A stretch of DNA of 64,000 nucleotides from Rhodothermia bacterium (GTDB lineage Bacteria; Bacteroidota; Rhodothermia; Rhodothermales; JAAAOL01), in NCBI GenBank assembly GCA_030428385.1, contig JAUIDY010000002.1:62001-126000 (forward strand), in the 5' to 3' direction. Shown piece by piece: positions 17,632 to 27,533 of this stretch; positions within the stretch are counted from its first letter, which is position 1, and every line of letters begins with the position of its first letter. The notes beneath the pieces were generated by a model, which was given only the letters and a program-made list of their open reading frames with translations, was not told the origin of the DNA and did no database searches. Both the position numbers and the translations under genes were made by a program.

Positions 17632-18459
17632 ATGGCAATTTCCGCAAAAGACGTAAAGCGCCTGCGCGACATGACCGGCGTGGGCATGATGGACTGTAAA
17701 AAAGCCCTTCAGGAAGCCGATGGGGACTTCGACGCCGCCGTCGAACTGCTCCGCAAAAAAGGCCAGAAGGTGGCCGCCAAGCGCGCCGACCGGGAAGCAA
17801 ACGAAGGTGTTATTGTAACCGCCGGGGCCGCCGATAACAGCGCCGCTGCCATCGCCGAAGTGAACTGCGAGACGGACTTTGTGGCCCGCAACGACGACTT
17901 CCAGTCGTTTGCGCAAAGCATTGCCGACCTTATCCTCGCCGAACGCCCCGCCGACCTCGACGCGCTGAATGCGCTGACATTGGGCAATGGCACCGTGGAG
18001 CAAGCCGTCACTGACATGACCGGCAAGATCGGCGAAAAAATCGAAGTGCGCCGCTTTGCTTTGGTATCCAGCGACGGTGGCGAGATAGTGTCGTATATCC
18101 ACCCCGGTGCCCGCCTGGGTGTGCTGGTGGACATGCACGGCAATGGCAATTTGGCTGAAACAGGCCGCGATGTGGCGATGCAGGTGGCAGCCCTCAACCC
18201 GGTTGCTACTTCCCGGGACGACGTGCCGCAGGAGGTGAAGGACAAGGAAATGGAAATCGCCCGCGAAGCCGCCCGCAACGAAGGCAAGCCCGAGCACATT
18301 CTGGACCGGATTGCTCAGGGCAAGTTGGAGCGCTACTACAAGGACTTTGTCCTCGTCGAACAGCCGTTTGTGAAAGACTCGTCGCAGACCGTGAAAGCCA
18401 TGCTGAGCGGGGCGGGCGCGGATGTGAAATCGTTCGTCCGCTACGCCTTGGGCGAGTAA
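17632..18459 (+). CDS. tsf: Elongation factor Ts
   Basis: 275 aa. Recharges EF-Tu by nucleotide exchange. The UBA-like N-terminus [19 protein letters not shown], then [14 protein letters not shown] (the TDFVA contact to EF-Tu), and [10 protein letters not shown] near the C-terminus are conserved. ATG 17632 follows rpsB by 69 bases. An intrinsic terminator follows. Confidence 0.97.
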   Translation: MAISAKDVKRLRDMTGVGMMDCKKALQEADGDFDAAVELLRKKGQKVAAKRADREANEGVIVTAGAADNSAAAIAEVNCETDFVARNDDFQSFAQSIADLILAERPADLDALNALTLGNGTVEQAVTDMTGKIGEKIEVRRFALVSSDGGEIVSYIHPGARLGVLVDMHGNGNLAETGRDVAMQVAALNPVATSRDDVPQEVKDKEMEIAREAARNEGKPEHILDRIAQGKLERYYKDFVLVEQPFVKDSSQTVKAMLSGAGADVKSFVRYALGE

Positions 18460-18485
18460 GCAACCGCCGTGGACCAACTCCACAA

Positions 18486-18517
18486 GGGCACCTTCCTTCG
18501 GGACGGTGCCCTTTTTT
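18486..18517 (+). terminator. Intrinsic terminator after tsf
   Basis: GGGCACC (18486-18492) pairs with GGTGCCC (18505-18511), followed by a run of six T residues. It ends the rpsB-tsf unit 26 bases after the stop codon. Confidence 0.9.
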
Positions 18518-18633
18518 ATAGGCCCTATGCCCGTTGAAAAGCTGGGCAGGTCACAGTACCTTCTGCTACTTTGACTTTTCCCTGGTTGTTTAAGGCAGGG
18601 GAAGTCATTTTACCTCAAAGCGAATTAGGAAGT

Positions 18634-19428
18634 ATGGCTGAGGAGCAAAAAACGTCCTCTCTCAAATACAAACGGGTGTTGCTCAAGTTGAGTGGCGAAG
18701 CCCTGATGGGTGACGAAGCCTATGGAATCAGTGAAGCTGTGCTAGGGCGCTATGCCAAAGAAATCAAGCGCATCGTCAAGCGGGGCGTGGAACTGGCCAT
18801 CGTCATTGGCGGAGGCAACATCTTTCGCGGGGTGAAAAATGCTACCAAAGGCATGACCCGCGCCCACGCCGACTACATGGGCATGCTTGCCACGATGATC
18901 AATGCGATGGCGCTGCAAGATGCACTGGAGCAGCACGGCGTTTACACCCGTCTCCAGTCGGCCATCAAGATGGAAGAGATCGCCGAGCCGTTTATCCGTC
19001 GCCGCGCGATCCGGCATGTGGAAAAGGGCCGCGTGGTGATTTTTGGAGCCGGAACAGGCAGCCCTTATTTTACCACCGACACCGCCGCCGCCTTGCGGGC
19101 GCTGGAGATTGGTGCCGATGTGTTGCTCAAGGGCACCCGCGTCGATGGTGTGTTCACCGCCGACCCGGAGCAAGACCCCTCGGCCCAGAAATACGCCGCC
19201 CTCCATGGACGCACCGTGTTGGAGAACGACCTGCGCGTGATGGACATGACGGCGTTCACCCTTGTCCGCGAAAAAGGCCTGCCGATTATTGTGTTCGACA
19301 TGAACCATGACCGAAACCTGCTCGATGTGGTGAAGGGCAAGCCCGTGGGCACGCTGGTACATTGGAACGATGATGCCCTGTTGCCCACGTTCGCCGAAGC
19401 AGCGGCAGTGCCCGAATCGGCTGCCTAG
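18634..19428 (+). CDS. pyrH: Uridylate kinase
   Basis: 264 aa from ATG 18634, which has an AGGA four bases upstream; a 21-residue longer frame from 18571 overlaps the promoter region. Phosphorylates UMP. Motifs: [41 protein letters not shown], and the C-terminal VFDMN. pyrH-frr is a conserved pair; the frr ATG follows 51 bases after this stop. Confidence 0.96.
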   Translation: MAEEQKTSSLKYKRVLLKLSGEALMGDEAYGISEAVLGRYAKEIKRIVKRGVELAIVIGGGNIFRGVKNATKGMTRAHADYMGMLATMINAMALQDALEQHGVYTRLQSAIKMEEIAEPFIRRRAIRHVEKGRVVIFGAGTGSPYFTTDTAAALRALEIGADVLLKGTRVDGVFTADPEQDPSAQKYAALHGRTVLENDLRVMDMTAFTLVREKGLPIIVFDMNHDRNLLDVVKGKPVGTLVHWNDDALLPTFAEAAAVPESAA

Positions 19429-19479
19429 CGGATGCGCAGCCCCCAACCCGAAGTTTTAACCCCAACCCGATACGAAGCG

Positions 19480-20049
19480 ATGCTAGACGAAGAATTTGAA
19501 TTGATTCTGGAAGATGCGAAAGAGCACATGGATAAGTCACTCGATCACCTACGCATCGAACTGAACACCATTCGCGCCGGACGCGCCACACCGTCGATGC
19601 TCGATACCGTCCGCGTTGATTATTACGGATCCTCGACGCCTTTGAGCCAGATGGCGTCGGTAAGTGCGCCGCAGCCTGATCTGATTGTGGTCCAGCCGTG
19701 GGAGCGTTCTGTGCTGGGAGACATTGAGCGTGCCATCATTGCAGGAAACCTTGGGTTGAATCCATCCAATGATGGGTCGATGATTCGTATTCCCGTGCCA
19801 GCGCTTAATGAAGAACGGCGCCGTGACCTCGTGAAGTCGGCCAAAAGCAAAGGAGAAGACGCCAAAATCTCGATCCGCAACGTACGGCGTCATGCCAAAG
19901 ACAACATCAAGAAGACGCAGGAAGAAGAGCATTTGTCTGAAGACATGCGCTACCACGCCGAAGGGAAGCTTCAGGAAATGACCGATGCGTACGTGAAAAA
20001 GATCGACGCTATCCTCGAACGCAAGGAAGCCGAGATCATGGAAGTGTAG
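19480..20049 (+). CDS. frr: Ribosome recycling factor
   Basis: 189 aa from ATG 19480; a longer frame from 19432 adds 16 unconserved residues. Splits post-termination ribosomes with EF-G. The helix MDKSLDHLRIELNTIRAGRA with TPSMLDTVRVDYYG, and IRIPVPALNEERRRDLVK, match the family. After it come an 85-base gap and tRNA-Ser. Confidence 0.96.
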   Translation: MLDEEFELILEDAKEHMDKSLDHLRIELNTIRAGRATPSMLDTVRVDYYGSSTPLSQMASVSAPQPDLIVVQPWERSVLGDIERAIIAGNLGLNPSNDGSMIRIPVPALNEERRRDLVKSAKSKGEDAKISIRNVRRHAKDNIKKTQEEEHLSEDMRYHAEGKLQEMTDAYVKKIDAILERKEAEIMEV

Positions 20050-20134
20050 GGCCGGCCAACAGCGAAGGAAGCGTGAAGCAATGCACGGGGCGGATCATTC
20101 AGGACGAAGCCTCGTTTCTCGCCCTTCGCAAAAC

Positions 20135-20223
20135 GGAGAGGTGCCGGAGTGGTCGAACGGGCTCGCCTGGAAAGCGAGTGTACCCTTTCCGGGGTACCGA
20201 GGGTTCGAATCCCTCCCTCTCCG
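20135..20223 (+). tRNA. tRNA-Ser (anticodon GGA)
   Basis: An 89-base cloverleaf with a long variable arm, as expected for serine. The acceptor stem GGAGAGG (20135-20141) pairs with CCTCTCC (20216-20222), with discriminator G at 20223. The anticodon arm CTCGC-CTGGAAA-GCGAG gives anticodon GGA, reading UCC and UCU. The T-arm contains GGTTCGAATCC. CCA is not encoded. Confidence 0.97.
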
Positions 20224-20229
20224 CTCCCA

Positions 20230-20256
20230 AAGCCGAGCCTCAGGTTCGGCTTTTTT
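20230..20256 (+). terminator. Intrinsic terminator after tRNA-Ser
   Basis: AGCCGAGCC (20231-20239) pairs with GGTTCGGCT (20243-20251) through one G-U pair and a three-base loop, followed by T residues. It ends the tRNA transcript six bases downstream of the mature 3' end. Confidence 0.9.
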
Positions 20257-20304
20257 GTTTGTGAAAGGGGATGGATGAGGGTGCTTTCGGGCAGCAGTGG
20301 GTGT

Positions 20305-20529
20305 ACTTATCCGGATTGCCATCGTTAATGTCTGAATACATGCCTGCGAGAACGGGTCCTCTCTCCCCTGGCGGGAGAGAGACAGAGTGAGGGGGGAACA
20401 CACCACCGAAAGCGTTCGGCTTGGTTTAACAAATCACCCTCACCCTGACCCTCTCTCATCAAGGGAGAGAGAACGTAGAACGAAGCACTTGTGCTATCCC
20501 GACACCCACAAACGAAGTTGGTATTAGTT
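20305..20529. repeat. MITE/REP-like repeat, copy 2
   Basis: Same order of elements as copy 1: left end ACTTATCCGGATTGC, hairpin CTCTCTCCC...GGGAGAGAG, AGAGTGAGGGG, CACCCTCACCC, a second hairpin CCCTCTCTC...AAGGGAGAGAG, right end GGTATTAGTT. It lies in a 388-base gap between the tRNA terminator and yicC and touches no gene. The remaining 20530-20643 shows only a short ACGTTT-rich patch. Confidence 0.85.
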
Positions 20530-20643
20530 GGCACGGTCGAGGGGTAAAAGTTCACGTTTTACGTTTCGCGTTTCAGCCTCGCCTTATATTGAGCGCCAAC
20601 CAAGCCATTTCCACTCCCTAACACCAAGTCGCCACTCGCCCAC

Positions 20644-21525
20644 ATGATTGCCAGCATGACCGGCTTCGGGCGGGGAACCGCCCACGCTCACAACATCACC
20701 GCCACCGTCGAGATGCGGTCCGTCAACAACCGTTTTATTGACATCTCGGTGCGGATGCCGTCGCGGCTTATTGCCTATGAGACCGAAATCCAGAATCGGC
20801 TTAAAAAAGCTTTTGAGCGGGGACGGTTTACGGTACAGATTCAGGTGGAGCAAGCCGCCACCGATGCCCTGCCCGTGCAGGTAAACCATGCAGCAGCGCG
20901 GGCCTATGGGCAACTGCTCGAAGAACTGCGGCAGGCGGCAGGCATCCAGGAGCCCGTGCGGCTGGAAGACCTGTTGCGCCAGAACGATGTGTTTGAAACA
21001 GCGTCGGAGAAGCCGGAAGTGACAGAGCAGATGGCTGAGGTGGTGTATGACGCATTGGCGGAAGCCATCAGCGGGATGCGGCAGATGCGGCAGGACGAAG
21101 GGCAGGCGCTTGCCGCCGACCTCACCGCTCGCATCAATGCGATTGAACAGTATGTGGTATTTGTGGAGGCACGGGCTCCACAACGCGTGGATGAAGCCCG
21201 GACGCGGCTCAAAGACCGTATCGAAGAATGGCTCGGCGACGACCGCCTCGACCCGGAGCGATTGGAGCAGGAAATCACGATTCTCGCTGACAAGCTGGAC
21301 CTGACGGAAGAGTGCGTACGGCTCCGGTCCCACCTGGCACAGTTCCGCGAGGCGTTGGCGAATGACGAGGCCGTGGGACGCAAGCTCAACTTTCTCGTGC
21401 AAGAGATCCACCGCGAGGTCAACACCATCGGCTCGAAAGCCAACGACGCCGAGGTCGGGCGCTACGCCATCGAGATGAAGGAGGAAGTCGAAAAAATCCG
21501 CGAACAGGTGCAGAATGTCGAATAG
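20644..21525 (+). CDS. yicC: YicC/YloC family endoribonuclease
   Basis: 293 aa. The N-terminus MIASMTGFGRG with SVNNRFIDISVRMP defines the family; the C-terminus ends in the DUF1732 part with FLVQEIHREVNTIGSKAND and QVQNVE. Characterised members cut RNA and affect stability of small RNAs. yicC-gmk is a conserved neighbourhood, here with rpoZ absent. Confidence 0.94.
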   Translation: MIASMTGFGRGTAHAHNITATVEMRSVNNRFIDISVRMPSRLIAYETEIQNRLKKAFERGRFTVQIQVEQAATDALPVQVNHAAARAYGQLLEELRQAAGIQEPVRLEDLLRQNDVFETASEKPEVTEQMAEVVYDALAEAISGMRQMRQDEGQALAADLTARINAIEQYVVFVEARAPQRVDEARTRLKDRIEEWLGDDRLDPERLEQEITILADKLDLTEECVRLRSHLAQFREALANDEAVGRKLNFLVQEIHREVNTIGSKANDAEVGRYAIEMKEEVEKIREQVQNVE

Positions 21526-21607
21526 CTGCGCGTCCGGTGCTCGCTTTGTGCGCATCACGGGCTGCGCGGTCCTAGAGAGGGCGTTACCCCTTTCATAGAC
21601 AAAAACG

Positions 21608-21627
21608 ACCTGCTGACCTGATAGACC
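21608..21627 (+). repeat. 20 bp motif upstream of gmk, shared with fabG
   Basis: ACCTGCTGACCTGATAGACC is identical to the minus strand of 6802-6821. In both places it reads in the direction of the next gene and ends 10-18 bases before the start codon. Confidence 0.6.
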
Positions 21628-21645
21628 TGCCGACCATAAAATCCT

Positions 21646-22248
21646 GTGACCGAAACCAAACGAAACGCGAACCCCCGCATCGTCACGCTGACGGCTCCGA
21701 GTGGCTCGGGAAAAACCACCATCGCACGGCGTGTGCTGGCGGCGTTTCCGCAGATGCGGTTTTCGGTATCGGCCACCACGCGCCCGCCGCGCCCATACGA
21801 ACAGGATGGTGTGCATTATCACTTTTTGAGCCCCGAAACCTTCCGGCAGCGGATTGAAGAAGGAGCCTTGCTGGAATACGAGGAAGTGTATCCGGGTCGG
21901 TTTTATGGAACGCTGGTGGAAGAAGTGGAACGGGCTACCACCGACGCCCCCGTGTTGCTCGACATTGAGGTGAACGGTGCCCGCAACGTGAAGCGCTTGT
22001 TTGGCGATGAAGCAGTGGTGATTTTTATCCAACCGCCATCGCTGGAGGTGCTGCGCGAGCGACTGGAAGGCCGTGCCACCGAAGATGCAGACACGTTGCG
22101 CACCCGGTTGGAACGTGCCGCGTATGAGCTATCCTTCGCGGATCAATTCGACACGGTGGTGGTCAACGACGACCTTGAAACCGCCGTCGAAGAGACACTG
22201 CACTATATCGCTGATTTTTTAAGCTCACGCTCATCAGTCACTCCATGA
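21646..22248 (+). CDS. gmk: Guanylate kinase
   Basis: 200 aa from GTG 21646. Phosphorylates GMP. The P-loop TAPSGSGKTTIARRVL is near residue 17, followed by SATTRPPRPYEQDGVHYHF (GMP-binding Ser/Arg) and LEYEEVYPGRFYGT. It overlaps coaBC by the four bases ATGA, so the two are translationally linked. Confidence 0.95.
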   Translation: MTETKRNANPRIVTLTAPSGSGKTTIARRVLAAFPQMRFSVSATTRPPRPYEQDGVHYHFLSPETFRQRIEEGALLEYEEVYPGRFYGTLVEEVERATTDAPVLLDIEVNGARNVKRLFGDEAVVIFIQPPSLEVLRERLEGRATEDADTLRTRLERAAYELSFADQFDTVVVNDDLETAVEETLHYIADFLSSRSSVTP

Positions 22249-23465
22249 TGCCCGCTACCCTCAACGGACGCAACCTGCTGCTCGGTGTCACGGGAAGCAT
22301 CGCCGCGTACAAAGCCGCCGAACTGGTACGGCTATGCAAAAAAGCCGGGGCCGAGGTGCAGGTGTTGATGACACCCGACGCCGCCCGGTTCATCCCACCC
22401 CTCACGCTGGGCACGCTGAGTGAGCGCGAGGTATTGGTCGAGATCTTCCCGGAGAACGAAGACGGAAGCTGGACGAAGCACGTCAACCTGGGACTCTGGG
22501 CCGACCTGTTTGTGGTGGCACCGGCCACCGCGCAGACACTCGCCAAGTTGGCGTACGGTTTCTGCGACACGATGCTGACGGCCACAGCGCTCGCGAGTCG
22601 CTGTCCGCTGCTGGTAGCCCCGGCGATGGACCACGACATGTACCTGCATCCCGCCACACAGGCCAACCTGGAGCGGCTGCGTTCATTTGGCGTGGAAGTG
22701 ATGGAGCCGGGCTACGGTGAGCTCGCCAGCGGACTTGTGGGACATGGGCGGATGCCTGAACCGGAAGCCATCGTCGCACGACTCACGGAAAAGCTCGTAG
22801 AAATTGACGCCTCTGCCGAACGAAAAGACCAACTGACTGGCAAGCGCGTACTCGTGACCGCTGGTCCAACCCGCGAGCCCATCGACCCCGTGCGCCTGAT
22901 CACCAATCCCTCAACGGGCACGATGGGCTATGCCCTCGCTGCCGCTGCGCACGCACGTGGGGCTGACGTTATACTCGTCAGCGGCCCCACCAATCTCGCC
23001 ACGCCCACTGGTGTCACCCGCATCGACGTGACGACCGCCGAGGAGATGCACGCCGCCGTGCAGCAGCATGCCGACGTGGATTATGTCTTTATGGTTGCTG
23101 CTGTCGCCGACTACACGCCCATCGAAACCGCTCCCTCAAAGATCAAAAAGGACGAGGGCGACCTCACGCTGCGCCTGCGCCGGACGCCCGATATCCTCGC
23201 CACGCTCGGCAAAAACAAGCACAACGGACAGGTGCTGGTAGGGTTTGCGATGGAAACCGACGACGTGTTGGCCAACGCCCAGCGCAAGCTCGAAAAGAAA
23301 AACCTCGACTGGATTGTGCTGAACAACCTACACGAGCAGGGCGCAGGTTTTGGCAACGGCACCAACCGCGTCACCCTCCTGCGCCGCGACGGGCACCGCG
23401 AAGACCTTCCCGTCTTGCCCAAGCGGGCCGTCGCAGAAGCCATTCTGGATCGGGTGCTTGGTTGA
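22245..23465 (+). CDS. coaBC: Bifunctional phosphopantothenoylcysteine decarboxylase/synthetase
   Basis: 406 aa. The N-terminal flavin-dependent CoaC half (to about 190) has [34 protein letters not shown] and APAMDHDMY (catalytic His and PxMNxxM-like site, here PAMDHDM, with Asp in the usual Asn position). The C-terminal CoaB half has [14 protein letters not shown] and [12 protein letters not shown]. Makes 4'-phosphopantetheine for CoA. The Met-Asp variation is worth noting. It is convergent with the CotH gene, 16 bases apart. Confidence 0.94.
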   Translation: MMPATLNGRNLLLGVTGSIAAYKAAELVRLCKKAGAEVQVLMTPDAARFIPPLTLGTLSEREVLVEIFPENEDGSWTKHVNLGLWADLFVVAPATAQTLAKLAYGFCDTMLTATALASRCPLLVAPAMDHDMYLHPATQANLERLRSFGVEVMEPGYGELASGLVGHGRMPEPEAIVARLTEKLVEIDASAERKDQLTGKRVLVTAGPTREPIDPVRLITNPSTGTMGYALAAAAHARGADVILVSGPTNLATPTGVTRIDVTTAEEMHAAVQQHADVDYVFMVAAVADYTPIETAPSKIKKDEGDLTLRLRRTPDILATLGKNKHNGQVLVGFAMETDDVLANAQRKLEKKNLDWIVLNNLHEQGAGFGNGTNRVTLLRRDGHREDLPVLPKRAVAEAILDRVLG

Positions 23466-23481
23466 GGCAAGGGAGATGTTT

Positions 23482-26289
23482 CTACTTCATCAGCGTCAGC
23501 CGACGGGTCTGGGTAAAGACGCCGGTGTTGAGGCGGTAGAAATAGATGCCGGAAGCCAACCTCGAAGCGTCCCACGTTACTGTGTGTGTGCCAGCAGGCA
23601 CGGTGCCTTGCACCAACTCGGCTACCACCCGTCCCATCACGTCAACGACCGTCAGTGACACCGCCGAGGCGTGGGGGAGGGTAAAGTCAATATGGGTGGT
23701 GGAGGAAAAGGGGTTGGGATAGTTTGGCGCCAGCGCAAACCCGGAAGAAGGCACCGTGGGCAGCTCGGCATCGGTGCTCTGTGCGCCGGGGGTGCCGGGA
23801 GTGCCGTGGAGGGTGCTAGAAGCCTGCCACTGGGCGGGGTCGTTCAGGTCGCTTGTGGTCGGGTCGATAAGGACGAGGGAATACCCTTCGCCATCGGATG
23901 CTTCGGGCCACGGTGCCCGGTCGTCGTACTGGACAGACTGGAGTGCGGCCCCCGTCGCGTCAACCAGCAGCAGGTGTTCCCCTGCATTGTCGAGCGCGCC
24001 GTCGTATACACCGAAGGGCGCAAACCCATAGCGTGCCTCAAAGTGGTCGTGGTCAGAGGCAAGCACCAGAAAACCGCGGGCGTCCAGCATCGTCCCTGCT
24101 GAAATTTGGTAGCGGATGCCGTCGGTGAACGCCACGCCGCTCACATCGAGTGGGGCGCTGCTGGGGTTGTGTAACTCAATGAACTCGAAATACCGCCCCT
24201 CCGTCGTTTCGGTCGGCAGCGGGTGGTAGTGAATCTCGGTGATCCGCAGGGGAGTCAGCGCCGCCGGAACGACGAAGGCAGCCTCGCTCAACGCACTCCA
24301 TTCGTTGTTCTCAAACACCCGTGCTTTCACGGTCACGCCGTGTGTCAGTGGGAAGGGGTCGGTATAAACCAAGGCTTCCGCCGAAGTCGGGTCGGTGCCA
24401 TCGAGGGTGAAATACACCGTGCCGCCGTCTGCCGCCATCGACACGACGTCGCCCGCTCCGGCTACGTGCGGGGTCACGGGAGCGAGTTGGTCATTGAGCA
24501 AGATGGTGGGGGCTTCCGCGTCGGGGAAAAGGCCGGCCTGGCGAAGCTGGGCCACAAAAACATCCATGCGCTGAGGCAGATGGTCCTGGATGATAAAATC
24601 TAACTCTTCCAACCAGTGCTCTTTGCCGTACAACTCAAACGGGCCGTTTTGTCGCCAGGGATGCACGTCGCGGCGGTAGTCACCCCAGCGTGCGGCTTCG
24701 GCGATGATGGCGGGTTCGAGCACGTCGGCGCGGGCCATCCAGCGGGCCTGTCCCGCCTCGGTGGAGAGCGCTCCGCCGGGTGCCCGGTGCCGCTGCACGC
24801 GGTCGGCAAAGAGAAGGCGGAAGCTGGCGTTGCGATTGAGCAAATGGAACAGCCCGCTCGGACGGTTGGTGTAGTTGGTACTCAACTCGTTGGCGTTTAT
24901 GCCTTCCAGGATGTGCTCGGCATCCCAACTGAAAAACTGAAAGCCCTTGCCCGGGTGCACGCGGTTGCGGATAGCAAGCCAGTTATGCTCGTCCCAATCC
25001 CAGTTGGCCCCGTACAGATTCAGCACCATGTAGTCGATGAAATTTACCACATCGAGGTAGGGTTCATACTGCGGGTTGCGGGTGCCGTCGGGGTGGTTGC
25101 CCTGAAGGCGTTGGTAGCGGGCCTCATCCATCCGTCCACCCCGGGCCATGTCCATCATGGAGTCCCACGCCTCGGCGGTGCCATCCACCACCTCAATGCG
25201 GTCCTTGATTACGTCGTAGTCACCTTCGTCATCGCCCATATAGGCGGCGGCAAATATACGGTCGGGGCGTTCGGTGGGGTTATAGATGCCCCAGTACAGC
25301 CCATTCAGATACAGGTGCACGTAGATGCCTCGTCCTGCCGGATGGCCCATGGCGCGCTGCGTGTCTTTGGCCCAGAGGTCGCGGATCAACTGGTTGCGGC
25401 GGCGTTCGCTGTGGCTGCTGTGCAACCACGAGTTGCCATAGCCCGCCCGCAACACGACAGAATTGATAGAGGTAGCGGCGTCTTCGCCAAACAGCGGATA
25501 CCGCAGGCGCGACACCCCATATTCGCTTCGAAAGGCAATCCGGAACGAATGCTTGGGCGTTTTTTCCACCCGTCGGCTGTGGCCGCCATGCAAACGCAAA
25601 CCGGCATCGGCCTGAAACCCTTCCGGATCCTCGCGGCTGAAAAACTCGACGGAGGCAGGGCGCTCCCACCCGTCGCCCAGTCCCGGCACATCGCCTTGTT
25701 CAGGCGGACCGGTATAGATATAGATGCCGCCCGAGTCGGGGTGGGTGCTGTGTGAGAACAGGTGGTTTTTGTCCGTCACGATAGAAAGCGTGGGCAGCGC
25801 CAGCAGCGCTTCTTCCATGTCGCGGGCATAGCGGGGGTAGGTGGTGACCTCTGGGTCCATCTCATAGTCGGCGATGGCGGTGCCGGGAAACTCGAAGTAG
25901 GGCCCCCACGTGGCCGGGTAGCCCGGCGGGTTGTTGGGTTGGTTAATCACATCGGCGAGGAACAGGAACGTCGCCGTGGTGATGGGACTGGCAGAAGCGC
26001 CATTCTGCAAAAGCGCGGCGCGAACCACCGTGGTGGTGGTGATGGGGACGGGCTCTGCGTACGGTGTTGCGTTTTGGGGACTCGGGGCGCTTCCATCGGT
26101 GGTGTAATACACCTGCCCAACGGAGGCTTCGGAGGTAATGTGCAGCGAAAAGGGGGTGTCGTAGAACCCATGCGCATGGCTAAACAGCGGGCGGGGCAGG
26201 TCTTGGGCGGTGGCAGGGGAGAGCAAACCGAGTAAGCAAACGCTGCACAACCACGAGGTGGATGTCCAGGGAAAACGCAAAGCCAACAT
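23482..26289 (-). CDS. CotH kinase/lamin-tail surface protein with type IX sorting domain
   Basis: 935 aa from ATG 26289, preceded by AGGAGG; a frame 44 residues longer has no signal peptide at its end. Signal peptide LCSVCLLGLLSPATAQ at the start. Domain order: a chitobiase-C-like repeat (about 45-110, VYYTTDGSAPS), a CotH-type kinase region (about 170-560, with LYGANWDWDEHNW and SWDAEHI), a second chitobiase-C-like repeat (VYFTLDGTDPTS), a lamin-tail domain (ITEIHYHP to LVLASDHDHFEARYGF), and a C-terminal T9SS type A domain (NYPNPFSSTTHIDFTLP to LASGIYFYRL). Likely exported to the cell surface. Substrate unknown. Confidence 0.88.
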   Translation of the reverse strand: MLALRFPWTSTSWLCSVCLLGLLSPATAQDLPRPLFSHAHGFYDTPFSLHITSEASVGQVYYTTDGSAPSPQNATPYAEPVPITTTTVVRAALLQNGASASPITTATFLFLADVINQPNNPPGYPATWGPYFEFPGTAIADYEMDPEVTTYPRYARDMEEALLALPTLSIVTDKNHLFSHSTHPDSGGIYIYTGPPEQGDVPGLGDGWERPASVEFFSREDPEGFQADAGLRLHGGHSRRVEKTPKHSFRIAFRSEYGVSRLRYPLFGEDAATSINSVVLRAGYGNSWLHSSHSERRRNQLIRDLWAKDTQRAMGHPAGRGIYVHLYLNGLYWGIYNPTERPDRIFAAAYMGDDEGDYDVIKDRIEVVDGTAEAWDSMMDMARGGRMDEARYQRLQGNHPDGTRNPQYEPYLDVVNFIDYMVLNLYGANWDWDEHNWLAIRNRVHPGKGFQFFSWDAEHILEGINANELSTNYTNRPSGLFHLLNRNASFRLLFADRVQRHRAPGGALSTEAGQARWMARADVLEPAIIAEAARWGDYRRDVHPWRQNGPFELYGKEHWLEELDFIIQDHLPQRMDVFVAQLRQAGLFPDAEAPTILLNDQLAPVTPHVAGAGDVVSMAADGGTVYFTLDGTDPTSAEALVYTDPFPLTHGVTVKARVFENNEWSALSEAAFVVPAALTPLRITEIHYHPLPTETTEGRYFEFIELHNPSSAPLDVSGVAFTDGIRYQISAGTMLDARGFLVLASDHDHFEARYGFAPFGVYDGALDNAGEHLLLVDATGAALQSVQYDDRAPWPEASDGEGYSLVLIDPTTSDLNDPAQWQASSTLHGTPGTPGAQSTDAELPTVPSSGFALAPNYPNPFSSTTHIDFTLPHASAVSLTVVDVMGRVVAELVQGTVPAGTHTVTWDASRLASGIYFYRLNTGVFTQTRRLTLMK

Positions 26290-26643
26290 ATGCCTCCTGC
26301 TCGTGCAGGGAATGGGTGGGGTGAGCGAGTTTGTCTCACAGACCGTGACAGGCAAGATCACGGCATGGATTCGTTCTTTGCAGAGGCAGGAGCGCGAGGG
26401 GGCCATTTCCCCTAGCAGCACAGAACATAAACAAAGAAAGCGATGGAAGGGGCGTTTATCAACAAGGTTCCTAAGAGTGCGGACGGGTCATGCTGCGGCA
26501 TGCGGGGTAGCACGGGAAGGCCAAGGTTCGAGGAACATGCAGATTTCACAACTAAAAGAACACGATCTTCTTGAGATCGCGGGGGCTTCGCCCTTACCTT
26601 GAACGCTTATCTTTTCGGAACGTAACGCGCAGGTGAGCAGCGT
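26290..26643. other. Intergenic gap, nothing identified
   Basis: 354 bases between the divergent CotH gene and the glycosylase gene. I see no gene, repeat copy or terminator. It presumably carries both promoters; the only local structure is the short palindrome GATCTTCTTGAGATC near 26564-26578. Confidence 0.5.
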
Positions 26644-27501
26644 ATGCACGAGGTGTTGGAAGCGGTTCGGCAGGCGCTTGCGTACGAAAAGACGCTGTTC
26701 GGAAACTACGTGCTGCTTGGCCCACCGCCCGCGCGTTCGTCTCCCGTCCAGCCGCCCGTCTCAGTCGCCGACGCAGCCGCACCCGTCGAGGCTCCCCCAC
26801 CCGCTTTGTCTGAAGCTCCCGACGACGACATGCCCAACCAGGACCTGTTTGGTAACATCATCGATCCCGCCGAAGATGCCAGCCGCCCGCCCCACGAACG
26901 CATCGCTGCGCTGATTCCGCCAGACTCGCCGCTGCATCAGATGCATACGCTGGATGAGGTGGAGGCGTATGTCAACAACACCGTGCTCGTGCCCATCGAC
27001 GAAGGCCGGATCAATGCGGTGTTTGGCACCGGCGATCCCAATGCCAACCTGGTGGTAATTGGCGAAGCACCGGGGGCCGATGAAGACAAACAAGGCGAAC
27101 CGTTTGTAGGCCGCGCCGGTCAGCTGCTGAACAAGATTCTGGAAGCGATCAACTTCAAGCGCGAAGAGGTGTACATCGCCAACATCCTCAAGAGCCGCCC
27201 GCCCAACAACCGTGACCCGTTGGCAGAGGAAGTAGCCGCGCACATTCCGATGCTGTACAAGCAACTCGCCTTGATTAAGCCGAAAGTGATTTTGTGCGTG
27301 GGCAAGACCTCAGGGAATGGGCTGCTGGGGCGGCGCTCGTCGCTGGGGGCGTTGCGTGGCACCTTCCACGATTATTACGGCATTCCGTTGATGGTGACCT
27401 ACCACCCGGCGGCGCTGCTGCGCAACCCCCAGTGGAAACGCCCCACATGGGAAGACATGAAGCTGTTGCGCACACGCTATGATCAGCTTGTGGCGGCATA
27501 A
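26644..27501 (+). CDS. Family 4-type uracil-DNA glycosylase lacking the iron-sulfur cysteines
   Basis: 285 aa. Catalytic motifs are those of family 4 UDGs: [20 protein letters not shown] (140-159), the uracil-binding [12 protein letters not shown] (180-191), and [15 protein letters not shown] near 252-266. Family 4 enzymes normally bind a [4Fe-4S] cluster through four cysteines. Here the whole protein has a single Cys (about 218, in VILCVG). The usual CxxC region is replaced by [14 protein letters not shown], and the later sites by Ser183 and His200. An acidic/proline-rich segment of about 110 residues precedes the catalytic domain. It probably excises uracil without a cluster. dnaB follows 32 bases later. 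Confidence 0.88.
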   Translation: MHEVLEAVRQALAYEKTLFGNYVLLGPPPARSSPVQPPVSVADAAAPVEAPPPALSEAPDDDMPNQDLFGNIIDPAEDASRPPHERIAALIPPDSPLHQMHTLDEVEAYVNNTVLVPIDEGRINAVFGTGDPNANLVVIGEAPGADEDKQGEPFVGRAGQLLNKILEAINFKREEVYIANILKSRPPNNRDPLAEEVAAHIPMLYKQLALIKPKVILCVGKTSGNGLLGRRSSLGALRGTFHDYYGIPLMVTYHPAALLRNPQWKRPTWEDMKLLRTRYDQLVAA

Positions 27502-27533
27502 TTAATAATTAAAGCTCTCTATTACAGGTTCTC

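Noticed and set aside
20584-22032. 482 aa minus-strand open frame
   Set aside because: Antisense to yicC and gmk, which have clear family motifs; composition follows the shadow frame of GC-rich genes.
24616-25755. 379 aa plus-strand open frame
   Set aside because: Antisense to the CotH protein; no domain signature.
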